DNA from: Sphingomonas hankookensis
GTDB taxonomy: Bacteria; Pseudomonadota; Alphaproteobacteria; Sphingomonadales; Sphingomonadaceae
DNA: 64,000 bases
Direction: 5' to 3'
Assembly (NCBI RefSeq): GCF_028551275.1
Contig: NZ_CP117025.1
Location: 372,001 to 436,000 of the forward strand
The notes under the pieces are model-generated. The model saw only the letters and a list, made by a program, of their open reading frames with translations, had not been told where the DNA came from and made no database searches. Below are positions 19,716 to 29,188 of this stretch, in pieces. Position numbers and translations under genes: made by a program. Within the stretch, counting starts at the first letter, position 1; each line of letters opens with the position of its first letter.

Positions 19716-20443
19716 TCCCGAGCGCGATCGACCCGAGCTGGGCGGACGCGCTCGGCCCCGTCTTTGCCAGTCCGGGGATGGCGGCGCTGCGCGACTATCT
19801 GAAGGCCGAGAAGGCGGCGGGGAAGCGCATCCTGCCGCACAGCGCCGACTGGTTCACCGCACTCTCCCTCACCCCGCTCGACAAGGTGCGGGTCGTGATC
19901 CTGGGGCAGGACCCCTATCACGGGCCGGGACAGGCGCATGGGCTGTCCTTTTCGGTGCGGCCGGGGGTGGCGGTGCCGCCGTCGCTGCGCAACATCTACA
20001 AGGAGCTGCACAGCGACTTGGGCGTAGTGCCGCCCGCGCACGGCTTTCTGGAGCATTGGGCGCGGCAGGGGGTGCTGCTGCTGAACGCGGTGCTGACCGT
20101 CGAGCAGGGCCGCGCCGCCGCCCATGCCGGCCGGGGGTGGGAGGCGCTGACCGATGCGGTGGTCCATGCCGTCGCCGAACAGGGCCGGCCGAGCGTCTTC
20201 CTGCTATGGGGCGCGCATGCCCAGAAGAAGGCGGGCTTCGTCCGCGACGTTTCCGCCGGGGGGCGGCATCTGGTGCTGAAAAGCCGCCACCCCTCCCCGC
20301 TGTCGGCGCATAGCGGGTGGTTCGGCAGCCGCCCGTTCAGCCAGGCGAACGCGTTCCTCGAGGCGCAGGGACGCGGCAGCATCGACTGGGCGATCCCCCC
20401 GCTCGATACGCAGACGGAACCATCGGCCCTTCCAAGCGATTGA
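19712..20443 (+). CDS. ung: Uracil-DNA glycosylase (family 1)
   Basis: A 243-residue base-excision repair enzyme that removes uracil from DNA. The catalytic water-activating loop [18 protein letters not shown] has the key aspartate D67. The C-terminal half has [34 protein letters not shown] and the minor-groove loop [15 protein letters not shown] with the catalytic histidine. Length is usual for UNG. The start overlaps the PhnA-like stop. Confidence 0.96.
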   Translation: MIPSAIDPSWADALGPVFASPGMAALRDYLKAEKAAGKRILPHSADWFTALSLTPLDKVRVVILGQDPYHGPGQAHGLSFSVRPGVAVPPSLRNIYKELHSDLGVVPPAHGFLEHWARQGVLLLNAVLTVEQGRAAAHAGRGWEALTDAVVHAVAEQGRPSVFLLWGAHAQKKAGFVRDVSAGGRHLVLKSRHPSPLSAHSGWFGSRPFSQANAFLEAQGRGSIDWAIPPLDTQTEPSALPSD

Positions 20444-20487
20444 ACACGCTTGTCCGCCACAGGGGCGGGATCAAAGAGGGAATTGCC

Positions 20488-20766
20488 ATGAAGACGATGA
20501 TGACGGCGACCGGCCTGGCCGCGCTGATGCTGCTGGGCGCGTGCGGTGGCAATGCCGACGACAAGGCCGCCGACAATATCGAGGCGATGACCGAGAACCG
20601 CGCCGACGCGCTGGAAGACCAGGCCGACATGACCAGCAACGAACAGGTTTCGGACGCGCTGGAAGCACAGGCTGAGAACGTCCGCGACATGGGCGAGGAC
20701 GCCGCCGACAAGGCCGACGACGACGACAATGCCCAGGTCGAACAGGCCGTGCGCAACGCGATGTAA
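20488..20766 (+). CDS. Small alanine/aspartate-rich lipoprotein
   Basis: A 92-residue predicted lipoprotein. The signal MKTMMTATGLAALMLLGAC ends in a lipobox LGAC; the mature part is acidic and alpha-helical with repeated A-D-E spacing (about 30 acidic residues). ATG 20488 follows an AGAGGG ribosome-binding site. No family recognised. It lies 44 bp after ung and is followed by a strong terminator. Small acidic lipoproteins of this kind occur widely in sphingomonads without known function. Confidence 0.75.
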   Translation: MKTMMTATGLAALMLLGACGGNADDKAADNIEAMTENRADALEDQADMTSNEQVSDALEAQAENVRDMGEDAADKADDDDNAQVEQAVRNAM

Positions 20767-20796
20767 GTCGCGTCACGCGGCATGAAGGACCGAAAG

Positions 20797-20827
20797 GGGG
20801 CGCTGCGGGATCGCGGCGCCCCTTTTT
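20797..20827 (+). terminator. Rho-independent terminator after the small lipoprotein gene
   Basis: A GC stem GGGGCGC / GCGCCCC with a 12-base loop is followed directly by five T residues. It lies 30 bp after the stop of the lipoprotein gene and closes the ung transcript. Confidence 0.85.
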
Positions 20828-20855
20828 GCATGTGACGGCGGCCAGCTACTGTCCC

Positions 20856-20940
20856 GTCACCCCGGACTTGATCCGGGGTCCCGCTTTCTTGCGACGGCGG
20901 CAGAAGAAGAAGCGGGACCCCGGGTCAAGCCCGGGGTGAC
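20856..20940. repeat. Palindromic repeat family D (REP-like), copy 2
   Basis: An 85 bp element with both arms intact: GTCACCCCGGACTTGATCCG on the left and the complementary TCAAGCCCGGGGTGAC on the right. The inner arms read GGTCCCGCTT and AAGCGGGACC, so both an outer and an inner stem can form. An AGAAGAAGAAGCGGGACC block is shared with the copies at 10612 and 44191. Confidence 0.9.
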
Positions 20941-20970
20941 GAGAGGGGTGGCGGTTTTCACGCACGGAAC

Positions 20971-21053
20971 CGTCACCCCGGCGGAGGCTGGGGTCTCAAG
21001 CGGCGCTTGCCGTGCGCTACAACCGGAAGACCCCAGCCTGCGCTGGGGTGACG
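20971..21053. repeat. Palindromic repeat family E, copy 1
   Basis: An 83 bp element placed 30 bp after the family D copy: GTCACCCCGGCGGAGGCTGG at one end and CCAGCCTGCGCTGGGGTGAC at the other. Copies at 42246-42330, 28106-28188 and a half copy near 57387. The rest of the gap to 21118 shows no gene. Confidence 0.85.
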
Positions 21054-21118
21054 TTCGTGGCGGTTGGGGTCGACGGTTGAAATTCCACAGCGCGTTTCCC
21101 GTCCAAAGTTCACTAAGT

Positions 21119-22024
21119 TCACACTCGTCGCTGCGCGCGGCGGGCGCGGCGGTTCGGTTTGGGGCGGGGCACGACGATGCCGCGCTTGGCGAGTTCGAGC
21201 TCGACCTCGAACGCTTCGCCCAAGGGACCGGGTTCGCCGATATAGATGTCGTCCTGCGCGGCCAACGCGGCGGCGAGCGCGTCGTGGAGCGGCGGTTCGA
21301 CCCGCTTGCGCGCGACGGGCTTGATACGGCGATCGGGGTCGAGCCAGCCGGGCAGGCGGCCGTCACTGAGGTCGGCGACCTGGATCGCGACGTCGAGATC
21401 GGCGGGCGACATCAGCTTTTCGGGCTCGGCCGGGGTGACGGGGGAAAGCGCGTCGAGCGCCGCCGCCACGCTTTGCGCCGAGGCCGGGGGCGGTGCCTCC
21501 GCCTCGCCGGGGGCCGGGCGGCGGCGCTGCTGCTTGCCGTAGCGGTCGGGATAATGGGCGGCGAGCAGGAACATCAACATCCGGTCGCCGGGGCGATGCT
21601 TCGACCCGACGCGGCGGCCATCGGCGTCGAGCACCGGTTCGACGGTGCCGTTGATCGCCCGGTCGAACGCGACGTCGACCAGCATGCCTACCGCTTGCGC
21701 AACCGCCGCATCCCAGGCGCGGGCGAACGCCTCGCCACCGGGCGAGCGACGCAGGCGATAGGCGCTGCTGGCCGACATGTGGACGGCGCGGGCGGCTTCG
21801 GCGACCGATCCGCCATCGGCGAGCGCCTCGATAAAGTCGCGCTGCTTGGCTTCGGACCAGCCGTCGCTGCGCGGTTTGCGCAGGACCGGGACCCATTGAT
21901 AGGCGGCCGGGTCATAGCCGTTGGCGTCGAGATACGGCGTCTCGGACGGGACCGTCAGGTTCGAGGGGTCGAGCGCCGGTGCGGGCGCGGGCGAATGCTC
22001 CGGGAGCTGGGTGTTGGCGTGCAT
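21119..22024 (-). CDS. Helix-turn-helix protein of unknown function (terminase-small-subunit-like N-terminal domain)
   Basis: A 301-residue protein. Residues about 55-130 form a helix-turn-helix region: WSEAKQRDFIEALADGGSV, then AEAARAVHMSASSAYRLRR, a pattern seen in small terminase subunits and homeodomain-like HTH proteins. The remainder is proline/alanine-rich with two conserved-looking stretches (GDRMLMFLLAAHYPDRYGK and ARRAQR at the end). No phage genes are present around it, so a phage packaging role is unlikely. ATG 22024 is chosen; the frame is open upstream. It diverges from the antitoxin gene across 89 bp. Function not recognised. Confidence 0.72.
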   Translation of the reverse strand: MHANTQLPEHSPAPAPALDPSNLTVPSETPYLDANGYDPAAYQWVPVLRKPRSDGWSEAKQRDFIEALADGGSVAEAARAVHMSASSAYRLRRSPGGEAFARAWDAAVAQAVGMLVDVAFDRAINGTVEPVLDADGRRVGSKHRPGDRMLMFLLAAHYPDRYGKQQRRRPAPGEAEAPPPASAQSVAAALDALSPVTPAEPEKLMSPADLDVAIQVADLSDGRLPGWLDPDRRIKPVARKRVEPPLHDALAAALAAQDDIYIGEPGPLGEAFEVELELAKRGIVVPRPKPNRRARRAQRRV

Positions 22025-22113
22025 GGAGGGCAGGGGAACATATTGGGAACTTGTAGGACAGTGGTTTTTGGGGGATGCGTTGCAGTGGGCGTCGGTTCCG
22101 GTACACTCGGCGG

Positions 22114-22350
22114 ATGGAATCAATCAGCCTGTCCGCCGCGCGTGCCGATCTGAAAGCGGTCATGGACCGGGTCGTCGCCGACCGGATGCCGGTGGCGATC
22201 ACCCGCCGGCGTGGCGAGGGCGTCGTGATGATTGCAGCGAGCGAATGGGCGTCGATCGAGGAGACGCTGTATCTGCTGCGGTCGCCGAAGAATGCTGAGC
22301 GGTTGTTGGCGTCGGTGCGCGGGTTCGAGCGGGGCGTAGCTTTCCCCTGA
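22114..22350 (+). CDS. Phd/YefM family type II antitoxin (orphan)
   Basis: A 78-residue protein matching the Phd/YefM fold: ISLSAARADLKAVMDRVVAD, then MPVAITRRRGEGVVMIAASE and WASIEETLYLLRSPKNAERL. These antitoxins bind operator DNA with the N-terminal half and neutralise a YoeB/Doc-type toxin with the C-terminal helix. No toxin gene follows: the next 410 bases contain no ORF resembling YoeB, RelE, Doc or a PIN domain. The 89 bp gap to the divergent HTH gene could hold its operator. Confidence 0.85.
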   Translation: MESISLSAARADLKAVMDRVVADRMPVAITRRRGEGVVMIAASEWASIEETLYLLRSPKNAERLLASVRGFERGVAFP

Positions 22351-22762
22351 AGCGCAGTTCCTCGGTGCCGTATCTGCCGAACCCTCTGGAACATGGATCA
22401 CGCATTTTCATATTCGTCCGAACGGACATAAGCAGATACAGATCGCTTATAGATTTTACTTGATTGGTGGGTTAAGTGGCGTAGGTTCCCTCATAACTAT
22501 CGTGGGGATCGCCCCGGACAAAAGCAAACACCGGGTTCTCCCCCGCCGCTTGCGGGGACGAAATTAGGCTGTGCAGGTGATGGCGATTGGCCATTGTCTT
22601 CGGCCAAAAGAATTGGGGCCACAACCGCGCCAACGGAAGTGACCCCTAGCGGAGGAGGCAGACGCCCACTCTCCGGTGCTTGGTAAGCCCTAGGAGTTTA
22701 GTGGACCTTCGCGACGCAATCAACCGTGCAGGCGTCTGCGCACGGGATCGCCGGAGCGCGAT
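22351..22762. other. Gene-free stretch with locally reduced GC
   Basis: I see no convincing gene, RNA or palindromic repeat in these 412 bases. The part at 22390-22500 is clearly more AT-rich than the rest of the window (for example TTATAGATTTTACTTGATTG), which suggests promoter-bearing or horizontally acquired DNA. The small gene downstream (22763) may use a promoter here. Confidence 0.5.
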
Positions 22763-23044
22763 ATGACACAGACTGCCGAAATCCAATGCATCAACAAAAC
22801 CTATCGTAGCAGCGCCTATGACCGCATCTCCCATGTGGGAGGCGGTTATCCGACGCGCTGGAAACTCACACAGCAGCAAGCGATCATCGAGATCGAAACT
22901 GGTAGGTGGCGCTTCTACACCAATGTCGGCGGCTCGATTGCGTGGGTGGAGGTTGCCCGAAGCGCAGCGGGCAACAAATATCTCAAGACCGAGAACGACG
23001 GCGAGCAGCCGAACAACCTGCTCAGCCTGCCCGAGTGCCCCTGA
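22763..23044 (+). CDS. DUF3892 domain-containing protein
   Basis: A 93-residue protein matching DUF3892: [20 protein letters not shown], a central [20 protein letters not shown], and the family ending [23 protein letters not shown]3892 proteins are small, soluble, of unknown function, and scattered over bacteria in a manner that suggests transfer. It is isolated, with AT-rich DNA upstream and two repeats downstream. Confidence 0.85.
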   Translation: MTQTAEIQCINKTYRSSAYDRISHVGGGYPTRWKLTQQQAIIEIETGRWRFYTNVGGSIAWVEVARSAAGNKYLKTENDGEQPNNLLSLPECP

Positions 23045-23092
23045 TCTGAAGTTGCGGCGGGGCGGTGGCTTTACCACCGTCCCGCTCGCGGC

Positions 23093-23147
23093 CGCGCCCC
23101 TCCACCATGCTGCGCATGGTCCCCCTCCCCGCATAGCGGGGAGGATC
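23093..23147. repeat. Palindromic repeat family H, intergenic copy 1
   Basis: Contains a hairpin CACCATGCTGCGCATGGTC, directly followed by CCCCTCCCCGCATAGCGGGG and AGGAT. The same order (small hairpin, then CCCCCTCCCCG and CGGGGAGGAT) is found inside truB at 60899-60942 and, diverged, at 54974-55021. Confidence 0.8.
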
Positions 23148-23171
23148 TTTGGGGTGGCACTTTCAACACAA

Positions 23172-23286
23172 CCGCTCGTGCTGAGTAGGGGCTGAGCGAA
23201 GTCGAAGACCCGTATCGAAGCATCCGCCTCAGACGGTCCTTCGATACGTCGCTTCGACAAGCTCAGCGACTACTCAGGACGAACGG
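23172..23286. repeat. Palindromic repeat family B, copy 1
   Basis: A 115 bp imperfect palindrome. One end reads GCTGAGTAGGGGCTGAGCGA, the other GACAAGCTCAGCGACTACTC; two TTCGATACG-type boxes lie inside. Other copies at 41072-41181 and 45799-45909. Confidence 0.88.
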
Positions 23287-23319
23287 TTGCCGGGTGGGGT
23301 GTACGCCCCACCCTCCACC

Positions 23320-25340
<2,021 letters not shown>

Positions 25341-25386
25341 GGGTGTTGTAGGCGGGTTGGGCCGGTGCGTCAAAGTGTTGCGCGCC

Positions 25387-25472
25387 GTATCCCCGCGCAG
25401 GCGGGGATCCAGGGCCAAGCAAACTCCCGTAGGCGCCTGTGGCTCTGGGCCCCCGCCTGCGCGGGGGTACGG
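25387..25472. repeat. Palindromic repeat family F, copy 1
   Basis: Outer arms CCGTATCCCCGCGCAGGCGG and CCGCCTGCGCGGGGGTACGG surround about 45 bp with GATCCAGGGCCAAGC and a partly complementary TGGGCCC. It lies between the riboswitch and the end of dinB. Copy 2 (26628-26714) flanks the other end of dinB. Confidence 0.88.
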
Positions 25473-25484
25473 GCTGGGCGGTCA

Positions 25485-26555
25485 CTACAACAGGTCCAGC
25501 TGGCCACTCGGGCCTTCGCCCGCGCCAAAGCCGGCCATCGTTACCCCGACCAGCCGCAATCCCATGCGTAAAGGGTAGAGCGTCGCGATCAGGCTGCGGG
25601 CCGTGGCGTGGAGTGTCGCGCGGTCGGCGACGGGGGCGGAGAGCGTGCGGCTGCGGGTGACGATGCGGAAATCGGCGTATTTCGCCTTCACGGTGACGGT
25701 GCGACCGTGCTGGCCGGTCTTTTCGACCCAGTCCCACACGTCGTCGGCCATCGCCAGCACCCGCTCCTCGATCGCTTCCGGGTCGGTCAGGTCGTGGTGG
25801 AAGGTGGTTTCGGAGCCGGACGACTTGCGCACGCGGTTGGGCCGGACCGGGCGGTGATCCTCGGCGCGGGCGATGCCGTGATACCAGCTGCCCGCCTTGC
25901 CGAAGGTGCGTTGCAGGTCGGGAAGGCTCCATGCCGCAAGGTCGGCGCCGGTGCGGATGCCGAGTGCCTCCATGCGCTCCACCGTCTTGGGGCCGATGCC
26001 GTGGAACTTGCCGACCGGGAGCGACGCGACGACGCGCGGGCCGGCCTTTACGGGGATCACGAACTGGCCGTTGGGCTTGTTCATGTCGGAGGCGAGCTTG
26101 GCGAGGAACTTGTTGTAGCTGATCCCCGCCGATGCGGTGAGGCCGGTGGTGTCGAGGATGCGGGCGCGAATTTCCTCGGCGGTCGCGGTGGCGCTGGGCA
26201 GGCCGAGCCGGTTGGCGGTGACGTCGAGATAGGCTTCGTCGAGCGACAGCGGCTCGACCAGATCGGTATAGTCGAGGAAGATCGCGCGGATCTGCTGGCT
26301 GACGGCCTTGTAGACCTCGAAGCGGGGGCGGACGAAGATCAGGTCGGGACAGCGGCGCAGCGCGGTGACCGAGGGCATGGCGGAGCGCACCCCGAACACG
26401 CGCGCTTCGTAGGAGGCGGCGGCGACCACCCCGCGCCCGCTCGACCCGCCGACCGCGACCGGCTTGCCCTTCAGCTCGGGGGCATCACGCTGCTCGACCG
26501 ACGCGAAGAAGGCGTCCATGTCGACATGGATGATCTTGCGGGTGGGGTCCGACAT
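25485..26555 (-). CDS. dinB: DNA polymerase IV (Y-family translesion polymerase)
   Basis: A 356-residue Y-family polymerase for error-prone lesion bypass. The palm motifs are IIHVDMDAFFASVE (first catalytic aspartates) and EPLSLDEAYLDVT (third). The fingers have AASYEARVFGVRSAMP, the thumb helix-hairpin-helix is VGKFHGIGPKTVERME, and the little finger follows from about residue 245. The C-terminus ends QLDLL, a plausible beta-clamp binding sequence (clamp gene dnaN is at 48759). It is flanked on both sides by family F palindromes. Confidence 0.96.
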   Translation of the reverse strand: MSDPTRKIIHVDMDAFFASVEQRDAPELKGKPVAVGGSSGRGVVAAASYEARVFGVRSAMPSVTALRRCPDLIFVRPRFEVYKAVSQQIRAIFLDYTDLVEPLSLDEAYLDVTANRLGLPSATATAEEIRARILDTTGLTASAGISYNKFLAKLASDMNKPNGQFVIPVKAGPRVVASLPVGKFHGIGPKTVERMEALGIRTGADLAAWSLPDLQRTFGKAGSWYHGIARAEDHRPVRPNRVRKSSGSETTFHHDLTDPEAIEERVLAMADDVWDWVEKTGQHGRTVTVKAKYADFRIVTRSRTLSAPVADRATLHATARSLIATLYPLRMGLRLVGVTMAGFGAGEGPSGQLDLL

Positions 26556-26627
26556 TGCGCGGGTTTACAATGCGCTACGGTACGAGACAGCGCAAGAACA
26601 AAGAGGGAATGGATGCTGCACGCTTGC

Positions 26628-26714
26628 CGTACCCCCGCGCAGGCGGGGATCCAGAGCCAAGCAGGCGAGCGGTAGCGTCTGACGCCCTGGACCCCCGCCT
26701 GCGCGGGGGTACGG
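26628..26714. repeat. Palindromic repeat family F, copy 2
   Basis: Outer arms CCGTACCCCCGCGCAGGCGG and CCGCCTGCGCGGGGGTACGG are perfectly complementary over the core. The inner GATCCAGAGCCAAGC block is shared with copy 1 at 25387. It fills most of the gap between dinB and the ABC ATPase gene. Confidence 0.9.
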
Positions 26715-26733
26715 AGCGCGCGGTACGGGCCGC

Positions 26734-27669
26734 TCAGCTGTTCGTCAGGTTGAGGAACACGTCCTCGAGGTCCGCTTCGCGCGTTACGACGTCGACGATG
26801 CCGTAGCCCTGTGCGGTCACCGCCGCGAGAACCTCGCCGGCATTGGCGACGTCCTTGCGATAGGTGATCGCCAGCAGCCGGTCGCCCTTGCGCTCGACCT
26901 TTTCGAAGCAGCTGGCATCGGGCAGGTCGGCGACGTCGCGGTCGAGGGTCAGTTCGACCGCCTTTTCCTGTGCCATGCCGAGGAGTTCGCGAGTCGGCTG
27001 GTTGGCGACGACGCGGCCATGGTTGATGATGGCGATACGGTCGCAGAGCTGCTCGGCCTCTTCCAGATAGTGCGTCGTCAGCACCACCGTCACGCCCGCC
27101 GCATTGAGTTCGCGGACATAGTCCCACAGCTGGTTGCGCAGCTGGATATCGACGCCGGCAGTCGGTTCGTCGAGGACGAGGACCGGGGGCGAATGGACCA
27201 TCGCCTTCGCCACCATCAGCCGCCGCTTCATGCCGCCCGAGAGCGTCCGGGCATAGGCGTTGGCCTTGTCCTCCAGATGCACCGCGCGCAGCAGGTCCAT
27301 GGTGCGGCGCTGGCCCTTGGGCACGCCGTAGAGGCCGGCCTGGATCTCCAGCGTTTCGGCAGGGGTGAAGAACGGATCGAACAGGATTTCCTGGTTGACG
27401 ATGCCGATCGACGCCTTCGCATTGCGCGGGTGCTGGTCGATGTCGAAGCCCCAGATCGACGCGCTGCCGCTGGTCTTGTTGACGAGGCCGGCCAGCGTGT
27501 TGATCAGCGTCGACTTGCCCGCGCCGTTGGGGCCGAGCAGCCCGAAGATCTGGCCGCGGGGCACGTCGAACGACACGCCGTCGAGTGCCACCTTGGGCGC
27601 AGCGCCGCCCTTCCCCGCTGCATAGGTCTTGCACAGGTCGCGGATCGAAATGGCGGCTTGGGTTTCCAT
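26734..27669 (-). CDS. ABC transporter ATP-binding protein (DrrA/NodI-like)
   Basis: A 311-residue ATPase: Walker [17 protein letters not shown]-loop [16 protein letters not shown], signature [16 protein letters not shown], Walker [14 protein letters not shown], and H-loop [16 protein letters not shown]. The C-terminal 80 residues match the domain of drug/polysaccharide exporter ATPases and end [11 protein letters not shown]. It would energise an ABC-2 type permease (often YadH-like), but no permease is next to it in this window. ATG 27669 is chosen; the reading frame is open further upstream without ABC similarity. Confidence 0.92.
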   Translation of the reverse strand: METQAAISIRDLCKTYAAGKGGAAPKVALDGVSFDVPRGQIFGLLGPNGAGKSTLINTLAGLVNKTSGSASIWGFDIDQHPRNAKASIGIVNQEILFDPFFTPAETLEIQAGLYGVPKGQRRTMDLLRAVHLEDKANAYARTLSGGMKRRLMVAKAMVHSPPVLVLDEPTAGVDIQLRNQLWDYVRELNAAGVTVVLTTHYLEEAEQLCDRIAIINHGRVVANQPTRELLGMAQEKAVELTLDRDVADLPDASCFEKVERKGDRLLAITYRKDVANAGEVLAAVTAQGYGIVDVVTREADLEDVFLNLTNS

Positions 27670-27750
27670 GGGGGTTGCCGATACGCCCGTGGGGGCCCCA
27701 AGGGAAGCATCGACTTGTCGAGGCTTCGCACCGTTGCTATTCGCGCAGAC

Positions 27751-27978
27751 ATGCTGCCTCCGCCCGAACTCCTCCGCGTCACCACCCCCCGCGTCGCCTG
27801 CGACGGCGCCGGCGACATCGCCCCCGCGCTCGGCCACCCGCGCGTGTGGTTGCAGATCGACGAGACGGGCTATGTCGATTGCGGTTATTGCGACCGGCGC
27901 TTCGTGCTGGTCGGCGGGCCGGCGGATGGGGCGGATCACAGCCAGTTGAAGGATCATGGGGACGGCGCGGGCCGGTAA
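27751..27978 (+). CDS. Zinc-finger domain protein (zf-CHCC family)
   Basis: A 75-residue protein with [20 protein letters not shown] and [16 protein letters not shown], the conserved C...GHP...C-x2-C arrangement of the zf-CHCC family, related to the NDUFS6-type zinc protein of respiratory complex I. In alphaproteobacteria these are stand-alone small genes. It diverges from the ABC ATPase gene over 81 bp. Confidence 0.85.
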   Translation: MLPPPELLRVTTPRVACDGAGDIAPALGHPRVWLQIDETGYVDCGYCDRRFVLVGGPADGADHSQLKDHGDGAGR

Positions 27979-28105
27979 GGCCGAACGTAGTTCGGACGAC
28001 CAGCAAGGCCCGCGCCCGGCCGGCGGCGGGCAAGCTCGCCGTTGCCCGCCGACCGACGACGCGGCTTTGCCGCGGCGGTGAGACTGTTTCCTTACCCCGC
28101 CCCAA

Positions 28106-28188
28106 CGTCATCCGCGCGCAGGCCGGGTATTTCGGCGATCGCGCGGGACGAGCGCCGCGAGAGACCCCAGCCTTCGCTGGGGTGACGG
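28106..28188. repeat. Palindromic repeat family E, diverged copy
   Basis: The right arm GACCCCAGCCTTCGCTGGGG plus TGACG matches other family E copies; the left arm (CGTCATCCGCGCGCAGGCCG) is diverged. The stretch before it (27979-28105) holds several short hairpins (for example CGCGGCTTTGCCGCGG) and no gene. Confidence 0.7.
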
Positions 28189-28194
28189 TTTAGG

Positions 28195-28410
28195 TCAGAA
28201 GTGCCGTTGCACCGCCCATACCAGCTGCATCACGATGGAGATGGCAACCACCGCCATGCAGATGAGGAACACCCGGCGGCGCAGCGGGCTTGCCGGCAGC
28301 AGGCCAGTTGGTTCCTGCTCCTCGGCCTCCACCGCCTGGATCCGGTCGCGCCGTGCCGTCAGTGTGCGCCGACCCAGACGCCGACGGCATAGGCCGCGCC
28401 GCTGCCCCAT
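28195..28410 (-). CDS. Putative small single-pass membrane protein
   Basis: A 71-residue frame whose C-terminal part is a plausible protein: a charged segment RRDRIQAVEAEEQEP, then one transmembrane helix (VFLICMAVVAISIVMQLVWA). The ATG at 28410 overlaps the upstream small gene out of frame and gives an arginine-rich lead (GQRRGLCRRRLGRRT); a CTG at 28362 overlapping that gene's stop would remove it. No family recognised. Existence is moderately likely, start uncertain. Confidence 0.45.
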   Translation of the reverse strand: MGQRRGLCRRRLGRRTLTARRDRIQAVEAEEQEPTGLLPASPLRRRVFLICMAVVAISIVMQLVWAVQRHF

Positions 28411-28478
28411 TTGAGCGCCGTACAGATGCCGAACACGACCAGCGCTGTGTTAGCCGCCGTCTGAAATTTCTGCTTCAT
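28359..28478 (-). CDS. Putative 39-residue membrane protein
   Basis: A short frame starting MKQKFQTAANTALVVFG, with a hydrophobic helix to residue 36 and ending WVGAH. A GGAG box lies 10 bases before the ATG. It precedes the other small membrane frame at 28195, with overlap. No family recognised; the ribosome-binding site and clean start favour a real gene. Confidence 0.5.
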   Translation of the reverse strand: MKQKFQTAANTALVVFGICTALKWGSGAAYAVGVWVGAH

Positions 28479-28648
28479 TCGTCGATGCTCCACCCTTCAA
28501 GTTCTTCAGCCTATGGCCGACCGCCCGTGGCTGCAAGCACTGGAACGCGACCCCGGCTACGTCGGCAGCTGACGGCGGCACGGGGCAGGAATGGCGACGA
28601 CTTTGGCTTGGGGGGAGGCCCGATATCGCAAAAGCTGAAAAGACGCCG

Positions 28649-29080
28649 TCAGGCTTCGTTGTCAGGCATAGGGCGGACCATCACGCTGCCAAGAAACGCG
28701 AGCAGGAATGACGTCCCCAGAAGGGCGCAACCACCATAGACCATCCAATCGTTCCGGCTGTCGAGCATGGCGTTTGCGTCCGACGCCAGTAACGCCAGCG
28801 CGCCGCCGCCCAGCAGGCCGCACGACATCGCGGAGAGCCATAACCGGCCGACGCGCCGTTCCGCCGGGGCGATGCTGTGGGCCATGGCATGAAGGCCCGG
28901 CACCAGACGCCAGGCAAGCCAGAGCGCACTCGCCAGGCACAACAATGTCAGGACAAGGAACGGCAGGTTCGGCGGATCGCCGGCCGCTACCGCGCCGAGG
29001 ACCGTCGACAGGCCGCTCAACCCCGCAAAGGCCAGAACGGCGAAAGCATAGATCGAGTAGCTGACGTCGCGCTCGTGCAT
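28649..29080 (-). CDS. Hypothetical four-helix inner-membrane protein
   Basis: A 143-residue hydrophobic protein. Four membrane segments are visible: about 10-34 (YAFAVLAFAGLSGLSTVLGA), 38-60, 80-100 and 112-138. Loops are short and the C-terminus is polar (RPMPDNEA). No family recognised. Codon use is somewhat less GC3-rich than in neighbouring housekeeping genes, which could mean later acquisition. Lies divergent to tldD across 108 bp. Confidence 0.65.
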   Translation of the reverse strand: MHERDVSYSIYAFAVLAFAGLSGLSTVLGAVAAGDPPNLPFLVLTLLCLASALWLAWRLVPGLHAMAHSIAPAERRVGRLWLSAMSCGLLGGGALALLASDANAMLDSRNDWMVYGGCALLGTSFLLAFLGSVMVRPMPDNEA

Positions 29081-29188
29081 GGGCGAACGCTATGTGCCGG
29101 CACGCCCAAAGGCAACGTGGTCGCTCGTCCCGCACACCGGGGACCGACACCCCATTCCCCCACGCCGCCGCCGCCCTATATTGGCCGC

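Noticed and set aside
21119..22024. Prophage remnant suggested by the terminase-like HTH
   Set aside because: No other phage structural, integrase or lysis genes surround it and no attachment site is seen.
22351..22500. Toxin gene after the Phd/YefM antitoxin
   Set aside because: All three frames downstream were read; none shows YoeB, RelE, Doc or PIN features or a proper start.
22646..23260. 204-residue minus-strand frame opposite DUF3892
   Set aside because: It runs through two repeats and has no recognisable domain, whereas DUF3892 matches its family end to end.
28513..28572. A 19-codon frame (MADRPWLQALERDPGYVGS)
   Set aside because: It has no ribosome-binding site and is too short to support; it may be a gene remnant.
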